A DNA stretch of 64,000 nt from Pantoea sp. 18069 (GCF_902706035.1 NZ_CACSJA010000010.1:87295-151294); one strand, 5' to 3'. Counted from the stretch's first letter, positions 7,430 through 16,151 are shown. The notes: generated from the letters alone by a model not told the origin. Numbers and translations are program-made.

Positions 7430-8410
7430 TTCCGGCTGGAGCCCTATCCTGGGCAGCAATTGCGCGTAGAACCGGTAGTCGTCCAGGATGGCCTGCTGCA
7501 ATTCGCCCGGCGGGCGCCAATCGGGCAGGGTGCTGATGCGGCGCAGCCGGGCATGGGTTTCGGGCTCCTGCAGCAGGGCTTGCAGCGCCAGGGACAGGCG
7601 GGCATTGATGGATGCCGGCGTGCCCCGGGGCGTCAGCAGTGCCCAGCTCGGGCCTGTCGGGCGTTCGATCTGAAAGCCGGTATCGGGCAGGCTGGGGACG
7701 TTCGGCAGCTCGGGGTGGCGGACGTTGCCGAAGGTGGCCAGCGGCACGACACGCCCGGCCTTGATCAATGGGACGGCGGCGCCGTCTATGACCATGTCCA
7801 CCTGCGCGCCAGCCAGGGCCGCAACAGCGTCGGCCGAACCTTTGAAAGGCACGTGCAGCAGGCTGATACCGGTTTCGCGCTGGATGATTTCGCCCGCGAT
7901 ATGGCCAAAGGAGGCCAGTCCGGCCGAGCCGTAGGTCAGTTGGCCGGGCTGTGCCCTGGCCAGCTTCACCAACTGCGCCAGCGTGCCAACGCCCAGGTCC
8001 TTGCGCACCGCCACGATGGACAGGTACTCGGCAATGCCGCCGATGGCGTCGAAACTGGTTTTGGGGTCGTACGGCAGCCTGCGCCGCAGATGCGGCAGCA
8101 CGGTGAATGCCGTCACGGCCCCGAGCAGCACGGTATAGCCGTCGGGCGCGGAGCGGGCCGCCAGCTCGGTGCCGATCTGCGTGGTGCCGCCGGGCTTGTT
8201 TTCCACGATCACGTTTGCGTGGAGGTTGGCGCCCAGCCGCTCCGCCACCAGGCGGCCCAGGTTGTCGCTCGTGCCGCCGGGCGGGTAGGGCACGATCAGG
8301 CGGATGGGCCGTGCCGGCCAGGCGTCGGTGGCAGGCGCCCCCTGGGCCGCATGCGTGAGCGCTGCGCCGCTGGCGGCCAGCAGGGAAGACAGGAAGAGTC
8401 TTTTGTGCAT
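7424..8410 (-). CDS. Bug/TctC-family periplasmic solute-binding protein
   Basis: A 328-residue member of the Bug family, which bind carboxylates and related small molecules in the periplasm. The N-terminus MHKRLFLSSLLAASGAA is a signal peptide; the mature domain starts WPARPIRLIVPYPPGG, and the NKPGG and AAPDGYT-like turns are typical. The start at 8410 has an AAGGAAAG ribosome site; a longer in-frame extension to 8506 has no signal-peptide logic. No TctA/TctB membrane partners are nearby, as usual for orphan Bug genes. It is last in a run of seven minus-strand genes and adjoins a second Bug paralog, so the substrate is probably the compound degraded by the cluster. Confidence 0.88.
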   Translation of the reverse strand: MHKRLFLSSLLAASGAALTHAAQGAPATDAWPARPIRLIVPYPPGGTSDNLGRLVAERLGANLHANVIVENKPGGTTQIGTELAARSAPDGYTVLLGAVTAFTVLPHLRRRLPYDPKTSFDAIGGIAEYLSIVAVRKDLGVGTLAQLVKLARAQPGQLTYGSAGLASFGHIAGEIIQRETGISLLHVPFKGSADAVAALAGAQVDMVIDGAAVPLIKAGRVVPLATFGNVRHPELPNVPSLPDTGFQIERPTGPSWALLTPRGTPASINARLSLALQALLQEPETHARLRRISTLPDWRPPGELQQAILDDYRFYAQLLPRIGLQPEN

Positions 8411-8441
8411 GCTGTTCTTTCCTTCTCGGTGATCCATGGTG

Positions 8442-8469
8442 CAGCGCACCGCCTGCAGCGCACCGCCTG
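8442..8469. repeat. Tandem 2 x 14-bp repeat
   Basis: CAGCGCACCGCCTG occurs twice head to tail in the 125-bp gap between the two Bug genes. Nearby, at 8506-8520, is a 15-bp string (CCGAGCAAGGGCCGC) that recurs at 56914-56928, suggesting a family of intergenic repeats. Confidence 0.6.
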
Positions 8470-8535
8470 CAGCCCACGCCATTGGCGTGCCCCGGCCCAG
8501 GGGCACCGAGCAAGGGCCGCACAGGGGGCTTCTTT

Positions 8536-9510
8536 TCAGTCGACGTGGATGTTGGCGCGCGCTATCAGCGCCTTGAAGAAGGCGCTGTCGTCCTGGATCT
8601 GCTTGGCAAAGGCCGCAGGGCCGACAAACTCGGGGTACTGGCTCATCTTGAGCAGCAACTGGTGCGTCTCATCGGTGGCCATGATCTTCTGCGTTTCCGC
8701 TGCCAGACGGTCCGCGATGGGTTGGGGCGTGCCCTTGGGGGCAAACAGGCCAAACCAGCTGCGGGTATCGATGTCCAGACCTTGCTCGCGTATCGTGGGG
8801 ATGTTGGGCAGATCGGGGTGGCGGGTCTTGCTCATCACCGCGATGGCCTTGACCTTGCCGGCCTTGACCTGGACCAGGCTGACGGGGTCATACATCATGT
8901 CGATGCGCCCGCCCATGAGGTCGCCCAGCGCTTCTGCGGACCCCTTGTAGGGGATGTGCAGCATGTCGATGCCGGCCTTGTTCTTGACCATTTCACCGGC
9001 CAGATGGGTGGCCGTGGCCGGGCCCGCCGAGCCGAAGGTGAGCTTGCCCGGCGCCTGGCGTGCCGCGGCAATCAGGCCGTTGATGTCGTTGAAGGGCGCG
9101 TCCTTGCTGGCCGTGGCGATGGAGTAGCTGCCCGACAGCTGCGCGATGGGCACGAAGTCTGTGAACGGCTGGTAGTTCACTCTGCGCAGATGGGGTGTGA
9201 TGGCGAAGACGGCCGTGGGCGCGATCAGCAGCGTGTAGCCGTCGCCGGGCGCGCGGGCGGCCAGTTCGGCGCCTATGGTCGCTCCCGCGCCGCCCTTGTT
9301 TTCCACCACCATGGACTGGCCTACCGCTCGGCCCAGCTTCTCGGCAACGTAGCGGGCGATGGCATCGGAGTTGCCGCCGGCCGGGTAGGGAACGATGACG
9401 CGAATGGGCTTGTTCGGCCAGGCCGCGGGCTGGGCCCAGGCGGTGGGGCTGCAGAGCAGTGCCAAAGCGGCCCCCAGGGGAGTGATGAAAGTACGCAATG
9501 CAAAATTCAT
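8536..9510 (-). CDS. Bug/TctC-family periplasmic solute-binding protein
   Basis: A 324-residue Bug protein with signal peptide MNFALRTFITPLGAALALL ending near AWAQ, then WPNKPIRVIVPYPAGG, ENKGGAGATIGAELAA and APGDGYTLL, all usual for the family. The start at 9510 was preferred over the frame extension to 9678 because it creates the signal peptide and avoids running into the upstream crotonase gene. It lies 31 bp after that crotonase and is probably in the same transcript. It is a paralog, not a copy, of the Bug gene immediately downstream. Confidence 0.88.
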   Translation of the reverse strand: MNFALRTFITPLGAALALLCSPTAWAQPAAWPNKPIRVIVPYPAGGNSDAIARYVAEKLGRAVGQSMVVENKGGAGATIGAELAARAPGDGYTLLIAPTAVFAITPHLRRVNYQPFTDFVPIAQLSGSYSIATASKDAPFNDINGLIAAARQAPGKLTFGSAGPATATHLAGEMVKNKAGIDMLHIPYKGSAEALGDLMGGRIDMMYDPVSLVQVKAGKVKAIAVMSKTRHPDLPNIPTIREQGLDIDTRSWFGLFAPKGTPQPIADRLAAETQKIMATDETHQLLLKMSQYPEFVGPAAFAKQIQDDSAFFKALIARANIHVD

Positions 9511-9541
9511 GGACAGGCTCCGATGCTTCTGTGAAGGGGGA

Positions 9542-10279
9542 TCAGCGGCCGGTATAGGCAGGTGTGCGTTTTTCGCGGAATGCGGCCATGCCTTCCCGGG
9601 TGTCGCTGCTCTCGCGCACGACGTTGAGCTGGCGCATGGTCTCGGCCATGGCTTCCGACGGGCTCTTGGGCAGCACATGCTGGTTGACGAAGCGCTTGAT
9701 GGTGGTCAGCACCAGGGGCGCGGACTGGGCCAGCGTCTGGGCCTGCTGCATGGCGACTTCGACCTGCTTGCCCACGGGAGCGATCTCGCTGGCCAGACCG
9801 ACGTCATACGCGCGCTGCGCGCCCACGGGGCGGCCCAGCAGCATCAGGTCCATGGCCACCTTGTGCGGAATGCGCGCGGCCAGCCCGGCGATCATGCCGC
9901 CGGTGAAGCCCAGCTTGGCTTCGGGATAGGAAAACCGGGTGTTCTCCGCGGCCACCAGCAGATCGCACATCATGGTCAGCACCATGGCGCCGCCCACGAC
10001 CCAGCCCGCGGTCGCGGCAATGATGGGTTTGTCGGTGGTGAAGCCCGAGCCGGGAATGCAGCGCCACAGCTCAGGCAGGTTGCTGACGTCGGCGCCCGAC
10101 GAGAACGCGTCATCGCCTGCGCCGGTGATGACGGCCACGCGCTGTTCGGACGCGTCGAATTCGGCGAAACCGGCTTGCAACTCCAGCGCCGTGTCCTTGC
10201 AGATTGCGTTCTTGCGTCCGGGGCGGTTGATCGTGAACAGCGTGACCTTGCCGTGGTGTTCGATGGTGATTTGGGGCAT
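9542..10279 (-). CDS. Enoyl-CoA hydratase/isomerase (crotonase) family protein
   Basis: A 245-residue crotonase. The CoA-binding oxyanion-hole segments FSSGADVSNL and GWVVGGAMVL are present. The first catalytic glutamate position is kept (FSYPEAKLGF), while the second appears as Asp (KVAMDLMLLG) by my eye alignment. It could hydrate an enoyl-CoA or act as an isomerase or thioester hydrolase; the exact reaction cannot be told. It lies between the ADP-forming ligase (45 bp upstream) and a Bug gene, within the minus-strand acid-degradation operon. Confidence 0.85.
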   Translation of the reverse strand: MPQITIEHHGKVTLFTINRPGRKNAICKDTALELQAGFAEFDASEQRVAVITGAGDDAFSSGADVSNLPELWRCIPGSGFTTDKPIIAATAGWVVGGAMVLTMMCDLLVAAENTRFSYPEAKLGFTGGMIAGLAARIPHKVAMDLMLLGRPVGAQRAYDVGLASEIAPVGKQVEVAMQQAQTLAQSAPLVLTTIKRFVNQHVLPKSPSEAMAETMRQLNVVRESSDTREGMAAFREKRTPAYTGR

Positions 10280-10324
10280 GTTGCTTGTCTCCTGGATGAA
10301 ATTTTTTGCGGAATGGAAAAGGGG

Positions 10325-12454
10325 TCAGTCCTGGCCGATGCGCGCGCGTGCGTCCACGGCAACCACGCCCTGGCCTTGCAGGCGTACCTTGAGCGGATTG
10401 ACTTCGATCTCGAAGTCTCTGCCCTGCGTTGCCTTGTCCAGGTCGTGGGCCAGCCAGCCCAGGCGAACAATGGCATCGACGATGGCGTCGACATCCAGCG
10501 CCCCGCGGCCACGGTAGGCGCCGAGCAGGGGCGCGACTTTCAGTGCCTGCACGGCGCGGCGCGCGCTTTCGGCGTCCACGGGCGCGGGCAGCACGGCAAT
10601 GTCCTTGAGCAGCTCGACCAGCACGCCGCCCGCACCGACCACCACCTGGGGCCCGAACTGGGCGTCGCGCCGGGCGCCGACGATCAGCTCCAGCTCGCCG
10701 CTTTCCTGGGCCTGCAGGGAGTAGCCGTCAATGCGGGCCCGGGGCGCGGCCTGGGCCACGCTGGCCTGCATGCGTGCCAGCCGGGCGCGCAGATCGTCGG
10801 CATCCGCAATGTTCAGGGCCACGCCGCCCACGTCGGATTTGTGGGCGATGTCGGGCGAAGCGACTTTGAGTACCAGCGGAAAGCCGATGACTGCAGCGGC
10901 GGCCACGGCTTCCTCGGCGTTGCGCACCAGGCGCTCCTGGTTCACGGGAATGCCCGCCTCGGCCAGCAGGGCCTTGCTTGCAGCCTCGCCCAGTGCTCCC
11001 TGCGCGCAGGCCTGGGTCACGGCCATGCCTGCCGGGCGCAGCGGTGTGTCGGCCGGCTGGTGGTTGGACCAGGATTTCCAGGCCTTGAGCATGTCCATGG
11101 CTTCGGCCAGTGTGTCCACATAGGGCAGACCGCGCTCGATCAGCATGGCGCGCGCAGGCGCGGCCACGCGGCCGGGCAGCATCACATACAGCGTGGGCTT
11201 GCCGCCTGCGGCAGGGCGCTCGGCGCCGTCGGCCAGCTGGCGGGTCAGGCCGGGAACATCGGGCGCTGTGGTCAGCACCATCAGGCCCAGGTCGGCCGAC
11301 GGGTCACTCAGCGCGATTTCTGCCGTGACCACGCCCAGCGCCTCGGTGCCGTCGTGCTTGCGCCCGCCGATGTCGATGGGATTGGCAGCCTGGCCTTCGG
11401 CGTAATGCTCGGCCAGACCGGCGCGCGTGGCTTCGTTGAAGCGTGCCAGGCCGATGCCGGCATGGGAGAGCTGATCGGCCGTGATCGCGCCGCCACCGCC
11501 GGACGTGGTGATCAGGGCGACGCCGCGCACGCGGCGACGCGGGTAGCGCACCATGGCGCGCGCCAGGCTCAGCATGTTCAGCGGGTCGTCCATCAGAACC
11601 ACGTTTTCCCGCTCGCAGATGGCTTGGAGCGCCGCATAGTCGCCCGCCATGCTCGCGGTGTGGGAGTAGGCCGCGCGGCTGCCGTCGTCGGTGGCGCCGG
11701 CCTTGACCATCAGCCAGGGTTTGCCGGCCGCGTGCGCGCGCCGGGCCAGGGCCACGAAGCGCTCGGGCGACTTGATGCCTTCGACATAGCTGCAGATCAC
11801 CTGCGTGCGCTCGTCCTCGATCAGGAACTCGGCAAAGTCGTTGAGTTCCAGGTCGGCCTGGTTGCCGACGGACACGCAATGCGAGAAGCCGATGCCCATG
11901 CCGTGGGCGCGATCGAACAGCGTGCCCATCAGCGCACCGCTCTGGCTGACAAAGCCGATTGGCGCTTCGATCAGCTGTTCCACATTGAGCGCTGGCGAGG
12001 AGCACAGCACCAGCTTGTTGACCGGGCTGATCAGACCCAGGCAGTTGGGGCCGATCAGGCGCATGCCGTATTCGGCGGCCGTGGCCACGATGTCCTGCTC
12101 CAGTGCCAGGCCCTCGGGGCCGGAATCGGAGAACTTGGAGGTGATGATGATGCCGGCCTTGGCGCCGCGCGCGGCGCAGGCGGCAATCTCGTCTTTGACC
12201 TTGTCGCGGGGCAAGGCCATGATGACCATGTCGGGAGCGTCGGGCGTCGCGGCGACGTTGGGGAAGGTCTTGAGCCCGAACAGCGTGTCCCGGCCGGGGT
12301 TGATCGGGTAGACCGTACCCGCGTAGCGATGCTGCAGCAGCGTCTTGTACAGGCGGCCGCCGAATTTGCTCTGGTCTTCCGAGGCACCGATCACGGCGAC
12401 GGAGCGTGGGTTGAGCAGGGTCTTGAGAGGGGTGGGAAACAGGGGGGCGTTCAA
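10325..12454 (-). CDS. ADP-forming acyl-CoA ligase (acetate--CoA ligase family)
   Basis: A 709-residue fusion of both subunits of NDP-forming acyl-CoA synthetases, which activate an acid with ATP and CoA through a phosphohistidine. The N-terminal CoA-binding domain contains VAVIGASEDQSKFGG; the succinyl-CoA-ligase-like domain has FVSQSGALMGTLFDRA and TTSGGGGAITADQL; the C-terminal ATP-grasp domain runs from about residue 480, with PLVLKVASPDIAHKSDVGG. In this operon it is one of two ways to make the CoA thioester, the other being the CaiB-type transferase at the head. Such ligases accept many carboxylates; the substrate cannot be read from sequence. Confidence 0.88.
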   Translation of the reverse strand: MNAPLFPTPLKTLLNPRSVAVIGASEDQSKFGGRLYKTLLQHRYAGTVYPINPGRDTLFGLKTFPNVAATPDAPDMVIMALPRDKVKDEIAACAARGAKAGIIITSKFSDSGPEGLALEQDIVATAAEYGMRLIGPNCLGLISPVNKLVLCSSPALNVEQLIEAPIGFVSQSGALMGTLFDRAHGMGIGFSHCVSVGNQADLELNDFAEFLIEDERTQVICSYVEGIKSPERFVALARRAHAAGKPWLMVKAGATDDGSRAAYSHTASMAGDYAALQAICERENVVLMDDPLNMLSLARAMVRYPRRRVRGVALITTSGGGGAITADQLSHAGIGLARFNEATRAGLAEHYAEGQAANPIDIGGRKHDGTEALGVVTAEIALSDPSADLGLMVLTTAPDVPGLTRQLADGAERPAAGGKPTLYVMLPGRVAAPARAMLIERGLPYVDTLAEAMDMLKAWKSWSNHQPADTPLRPAGMAVTQACAQGALGEAASKALLAEAGIPVNQERLVRNAEEAVAAAAVIGFPLVLKVASPDIAHKSDVGGVALNIADADDLRARLARMQASVAQAAPRARIDGYSLQAQESGELELIVGARRDAQFGPQVVVGAGGVLVELLKDIAVLPAPVDAESARRAVQALKVAPLLGAYRGRGALDVDAIVDAIVRLGWLAHDLDKATQGRDFEIEVNPLKVRLQGQGVVAVDARARIGQD

Positions 12455-12490
12455 GGTGATGCTCCTGGAAAGAACGGGGGGAAACAGCGT

Positions 12491-13252
12491 TCAGCTTTTG
12501 CGCTGGGCGGCACGGTAGGAAACGATGCGTTCGTGCAGGCCGGCGCGCGCGGCGGACTGCACCAGGCGCGCGAGGTCCTGTGCATCGCCCGCATCGCCGC
12601 GGGGTCTGCGCGCGGGGGCCAGGGCCGCATGGATGGCGTGTTGGGTGGCGGTATCCAGCCGCTGGACGCGTTCCTGCAAGGCGTTCAGGGCGCCGCCCAG
12701 ACCTTCGGCAGACACCAGGCGGGTAGCCAGCTGCGCCTGCAGTGCGGCGTGGTGATCGACGGCCGTGCCGCCTTGCAGCCACTGCGCGGCCTGCGCAGCA
12801 CCGACGAGGTCGCCCAGGCGGGAAGTGCCCAGCACCAGGCCAAAGCCCGTGCCGGGAAACGCGAACTGTGCTTCGCCCACGACCCAGCGCTCGCTGCAGG
12901 CGGCAAACAGGTCGGCGCCGGCGCCCATGGTGCGGCCATGGGCCAGGGCGAGCGTGGTGAATGGCGCGGCATGCACCATCTGCAGCAGCAGCTCGACGCG
13001 GGTGAAGCGGGCCAGCAGGCTATCGTCGGTTTCACTGTCCAGGCCGGACAGGTCGAAGCCGGTGCAAAAGTGCCGCCCTTCGCCGGCCAGTACCAGCAGG
13101 CGCAGGCTATCGTCGGCGCAGGCCGTCTGCAAGGCTTCGGTCAGCGCGCCCACCAGTTCGGCGGACAGCGCGTTGCCTTTGTCGGGGCGGTTCAGCTTCA
13201 GATGCAGCGTGGCGCCACTGCGTGTGGCATGGAGCAAGGTGGGATCGCTCAT
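12491..13252 (-). CDS. Crotonase-family protein lacking the usual hydratase glutamate
   Basis: A 253-residue crotonase. The first oxyanion segment GRHFCTGFDLSGL and the second HGRTMGAGADL are clear. Where hydratases have a PE(I/V)xLG glutamate this protein reads FAFPGTGFGLVLG, so the first catalytic glutamate is missing; a different reaction such as isomerisation, C-C or C-S cleavage or thioester hydrolysis is possible. Its ATG overlaps the stop of the upstream thiol dioxygenase gene end by four bases (ATGA), showing translational coupling. Confidence 0.82.
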   Translation of the reverse strand: MSDPTLLHATRSGATLHLKLNRPDKGNALSAELVGALTEALQTACADDSLRLLVLAGEGRHFCTGFDLSGLDSETDDSLLARFTRVELLLQMVHAAPFTTLALAHGRTMGAGADLFAACSERWVVGEAQFAFPGTGFGLVLGTSRLGDLVGAAQAAQWLQGGTAVDHHAALQAQLATRLVSAEGLGGALNALQERVQRLDTATQHAIHAALAPARRPRGDAGDAQDLARLVQSAARAGLHERIVSYRAAQRKS

Positions 13253-13839
13253 GCCGGCTCCCCGGCCCAGAGATTGGGTACGAGCTGGTTGGAGTAGCCT
13301 GAGACAAAGGGCTTGACTTCCCCGGTGTCGGGAATGAAAACATGGCGCGCGATGCGGCCGATGTTGCCGCCGTACAGGTGGATGCTGATGGAGCAGCGGT
13401 CGTCATGGGCGTTGCGCACGACGTGGATGTCCCCGAAGGTGGGCGAGACCTGGTCGATGTCGCCGGGTAAAAGGCGCAGTTCGGGCCCGCAGGGCGCCAG
13501 CGTGCCGTCGGCGCTGCGCGCATAGGCCTGGCCGCATTCGCTGCCGCGCAGCATGCCGATGAGGCCCCAGACGGTATGGTCGTGGACCGGGGTTTTCTGG
13601 CCCGGACCCCAGACGAAGCTGACCAGGGAAAAACGGTCCAGCGGGTCACCGTAGAGCAGATGCTGCTGGTAGTACCGGGGATGGGCCGCGGCCATGGCCT
13701 CGGGCAGCCAGTCGTCGGCGGACACGAGATCGCGCATCAGCGGCAGGGCGCCCGCCATCAGCAGCGCTTCATTGCCGGGATGGGCCTCGACCAGACGCGT
13801 CATGGCCGCCACAAAATGAAGCAAACGGTTGCGGGCCAT
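13249..13839 (-). CDS. Cupin thiol dioxygenase, probable 3-mercaptopropionate dioxygenase
   Basis: A 196-residue cupin of the cysteine dioxygenase type I family, which oxidise a thiol to a sulfinate with non-haem iron and O2. Iron ligands His86 and His88 (PVHDHTVWG) and His139 (GDIHVVRN) are present, as is the Ser152-His154-Tyr156 relay (SISIHLY). Arg165 falls where the bacterial 3-mercaptopropionate dioxygenases carry their substrate-carboxylate arginine (Arg168, as I recall). This favours 3-mercaptopropionate over cysteine, but the call is by eye. It overlaps the CoA-transferase upstream by one base and the crotonase downstream by four, so the three are made together. The sulfinate product could be the acid activated to a CoA thioester. 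Confidence 0.78.
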   Translation of the reverse strand: MARNRLLHFVAAMTRLVEAHPGNEALLMAGALPLMRDLVSADDWLPEAMAAAHPRYYQQHLLYGDPLDRFSLVSFVWGPGQKTPVHDHTVWGLIGMLRGSECGQAYARSADGTLAPCGPELRLLPGDIDQVSPTFGDIHVVRNAHDDRCSISIHLYGGNIGRIARHVFIPDTGEVKPFVSGYSNQLVPNLWAGEPA

Positions 13840-15005
13840 CAGACGGACACCCCGGCAAATTGCGCACGCACTTCCTCGGTGTGCTGGCCCAGTTCGGGCG
13901 GCATGCTGCGGATGGGAAAGCCCTGGCCGTTGAGCCGCACGGGCGAGGCGAAGGTCTGCGTCCTGCGGCCATTGGGCAGCTCCAGTGGCTGCACCCATTG
14001 CATGTACTCGGTTTGCGCGTCGGCCAGCGCCGCCGCATAGTCGTTGATGCGGGCGTGGGGTACGCCGGCCGCATTGAAGGCTTCGATCCAGTGCGCCACG
14101 GGCTGCAGCGTGAATACCTGCTCCAGGATGTCCTTGAGCGCTTCCTGGTGCTGGGCGCGATCGGTGGTGCTGCCAAAGCGCGGGTCCTGGGGCAGTTCGG
14201 GCAGATCCACCACGCGGCAGACGTCCAGCCACAGTTTGTGGTTGCCCGCGGCAATCGCGAAATAGCCATCGGCTGCACGAAACGCCTGGTAGGGGGCGTT
14301 GCGCGGATGGGCGGAGCCGAGCTTGACGGGGCTGCGCTGGTTGCCGAAGAACTCGCTGGTCTGCAGCGCCGCGATGCCCAGCGTGCAGCCGAACATGGGG
14401 ATGTCGATGTGCGCGCCCTTGCCGCCGGCGCGCACCTGGGCCAGCATGGCCGCAATGGAAAACGCCGCATACAGGCCGGACGCGAAGTCGGACAGCGGCA
14501 CGCCGCATTTGACGGGGGCGCCGCCGGGCTCGCCGGTGATGCTCATCACGCCCGCGGCCGCCTGGATGGTGAGGTCGAAGCCGCCTTCGCCCGAACGCGG
14601 GCCGCTCTGCCCGTAGGCTGAAATCGAGCAGAACAGCAGTTGCGGCCTGGCTTCGGCAAAGCTCGCATAGCCCAGACCCAGCCGGTCCATCACGCCAGGG
14701 CGGTTGTTTTCGACGACCACGTCGGCTTCGAGGATCAACTGGCGCGCCAGGGCCAGATCGTCGGGGTTTTTCAGATTGAGCACCACGGAGCGCTTGTTGC
14801 GGTTGAGCGCGGCGAAGTTCTCGCTATAGCCCGCGTTGAGCGGCGGCCACTGGCGCAGGCCGTCGCCTGCGGGCGGCTCGATCTTGACCACATCGGCGCC
14901 CATGTCCGACAGGAGCATGGTCGAGAAGGGTCCGGAGGCGGTCGAACAGAACTCGACGACGCGCACTCCGGACAGGGGCAGGACAGCATTTCCGTTGTTT
15001 TTCAT
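13839..15005 (-). CDS. CaiB/BaiF-type (class III) CoA-transferase
   Basis: A 388-residue family III CoA-transferase, moving CoA between carboxylic acids. The N-terminal VVEFCSTASGPFSTMLLSDMGADVVKIE fold, the LNRNKRSVVLNLK motif and the catalytic Asp173 in CGVPLSDFASGLYA are visible. The ATG at 15005 was chosen; a TTG at 15023 adds six residues and cannot be excluded, as neither has a good ribosome site. First gene of the minus-strand operon, overlapping the thiol dioxygenase by one base. By analogy with bacteria degrading 3-mercaptopropionate, it may activate 3-sulfinopropionate. Confidence 0.87.
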   Translation of the reverse strand: MKNNGNAVLPLSGVRVVEFCSTASGPFSTMLLSDMGADVVKIEPPAGDGLRQWPPLNAGYSENFAALNRNKRSVVLNLKNPDDLALARQLILEADVVVENNRPGVMDRLGLGYASFAEARPQLLFCSISAYGQSGPRSGEGGFDLTIQAAAGVMSITGEPGGAPVKCGVPLSDFASGLYAAFSIAAMLAQVRAGGKGAHIDIPMFGCTLGIAALQTSEFFGNQRSPVKLGSAHPRNAPYQAFRAADGYFAIAAGNHKLWLDVCRVVDLPELPQDPRFGSTTDRAQHQEALKDILEQVFTLQPVAHWIEAFNAAGVPHARINDYAAALADAQTEYMQWVQPLELPNGRRTQTFASPVRLNGQGFPIRSMPPELGQHTEEVRAQFAGVSV

Positions 15006-15102
15006 GAGATATGAGGCGGCCAAAAGAAGTCAAGAATGGTCTGCAAGGCTTTCGCATTGCTCGTGAAGGCCATCTTATGTAGTTCTTTAATTGGCAACAA
15101 CA

Positions 15103-15119
15103 GTTCTGTAATGTGGAAC
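15103..15119. promoter_or_regulatory. Candidate IclR-regulator site upstream of the CoA-transferase operon
   Basis: GTTCTGTAATGTGGAAC is an imperfect 17-bp palindrome 98 bp before the CoA-transferase ATG. It shares 13 of 17 positions with the perfect palindrome at 16131-16147, with the same spacing of GTTCT and GAAC arms. Confidence 0.55.
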
Positions 15120-15235
15120 TGTTGATGGAGGCAATCGCCGATTCCTCGAGGGGCGGCGGTGTCGTTGGGACCGGGGCGCATGGCCATCGCATGGCGGCCC
15201 GGGCAGGCAGCCGCCAAGGAACGATCAGTCGGAGT

Positions 15236-15252
15236 ATTCCAAAATGTAGAAC
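15236..15252. promoter_or_regulatory. Candidate IclR-regulator site upstream of iclR-type gene
   Basis: ATTCCAAAATGTAGAAC matches the 17-bp pattern TTC-N9-GAA seen at 15103, 16131 and 16152. It lies 91 bp before the regulator ATG, in the AT-rich part of the 337-bp divergent region 15006-15342, and could mediate autoregulation. The rest of that region holds no gene. Confidence 0.5.
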
Positions 15253-15342
15253 CGACGTTTTATAATTTGAAAATGCTATGAACATTCATCGGGAATAGTC
15301 CTGAGAGGGTGGCTTTGTGGCGATTCAATTGGGGTGACTTTC

Positions 15343-16107
15343 ATGAACAACACCCTCGTCAAGGGACTGTCCATCATCGAGCTGCTGGCGCATAGCGATC
15401 GCGCGCTGGGGCTGACGGAAATTGCTGCGCAGCTGAGTCTGGCCAAGAGCAATGTGCACCGCCTGCTGCAGGCGTTGACGCAAACGCGCTACATCGTGCG
15501 CGATGAAACCAGCGGGCGCTACACCGCGGCCATCAAGCTCTGGGAGCTGGGGTCGGCCGTTCTATCCAAGCTGGATCTGCGCGTGCACGCCGAGCAGGTG
15601 ATGGAACGGCTGCTGACGCAGACCCGGGAGACGGTCCATCTTTCGGTGCTCGACGGCGACGAGGTGGTCTACGTGCACAAGCTCGACAGTCCCAACCCGG
15701 TGCGCGCCTATACGCAGATCGGCGGCCGGGCGAGCGCGTCCTGCGTGGCCACGGGCAAGGCCATGCTGGCGTTCCGTTCCGCCGAGGCATTGCAAGCCAT
15801 GGCGCGGACCCTGGTGGCGCATACGCCCCAGTCCATTGTCGATACGGACAAGTTCCTGCAGGAGATGGCGCGCGTGCGCACCCAGGGCTATGCCGTGAAC
15901 AGGGGCGAGTGGAACGAGAACGTCTGCGGCATCGCTTCTGCGGTGACCGATGTCAGCGGCCATGTGGTCGCCGCCCTGGGCTTGTCCGGGCCGAAGGAGC
16001 GCTTCAAGGCCGCGCAGATCAAGGAATTTGCGCCGTTGGTCGTGGAAGCCGCGGCGCAGATATCGGAGCGATTGGGCGCACGGTATGCGGTTCCCCTGTG
16101 GCGCTAG
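15343..16107 (+). CDS. IclR-family transcriptional regulator
   Basis: A 254-residue regulator. The N-terminal winged helix-turn-helix (about residues 15-65) contains LTEIAAQLSLAKSNVHRLLQ; the C-terminal effector domain has the SASCVATGKAMLAF segment and AVNRGEWNENVCGIASAV, typical of IclR ligand domains. The ATG at 15343 was chosen over the GTG at 15334 for its standard N-terminus (MNNTLVKGLSIIELL). It is divergent from the CoA-transferase operon and followed in the same direction by the molybdoenzyme gene. Repeated 17-bp palindromes in both flanking regions suggest it controls both units and itself. Confidence 0.92.
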   Translation: MNNTLVKGLSIIELLAHSDRALGLTEIAAQLSLAKSNVHRLLQALTQTRYIVRDETSGRYTAAIKLWELGSAVLSKLDLRVHAEQVMERLLTQTRETVHLSVLDGDEVVYVHKLDSPNPVRAYTQIGGRASASCVATGKAMLAFRSAEALQAMARTLVAHTPQSIVDTDKFLQEMARVRTQGYAVNRGEWNENVCGIASAVTDVSGHVVAALGLSGPKERFKAAQIKEFAPLVVEAAAQISERLGARYAVPLWR

Positions 16108-16130
16108 GCGCAGCGACGGTGTGCTCTATA

Positions 16131-16147
16131 GTTCTATGATATAGAAC
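16131..16147. promoter_or_regulatory. Perfect 17-bp palindrome, candidate IclR-regulator operator
   Basis: GTTCTAT-GAT-ATAGAAC is a perfect inverted repeat 68 bp before the molybdoenzyme ATG. It is the best copy of the motif found near the iclR-type gene. Confidence 0.65.
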
Positions 16148-16151
16148 ATTT

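Noticed and set aside
9395..13297. 1300-codon plus-strand open frame
   Set aside because: Lies antisense to four well-supported minus-strand genes; its translation has no recognisable domain and the composition of antisense GC-rich DNA.
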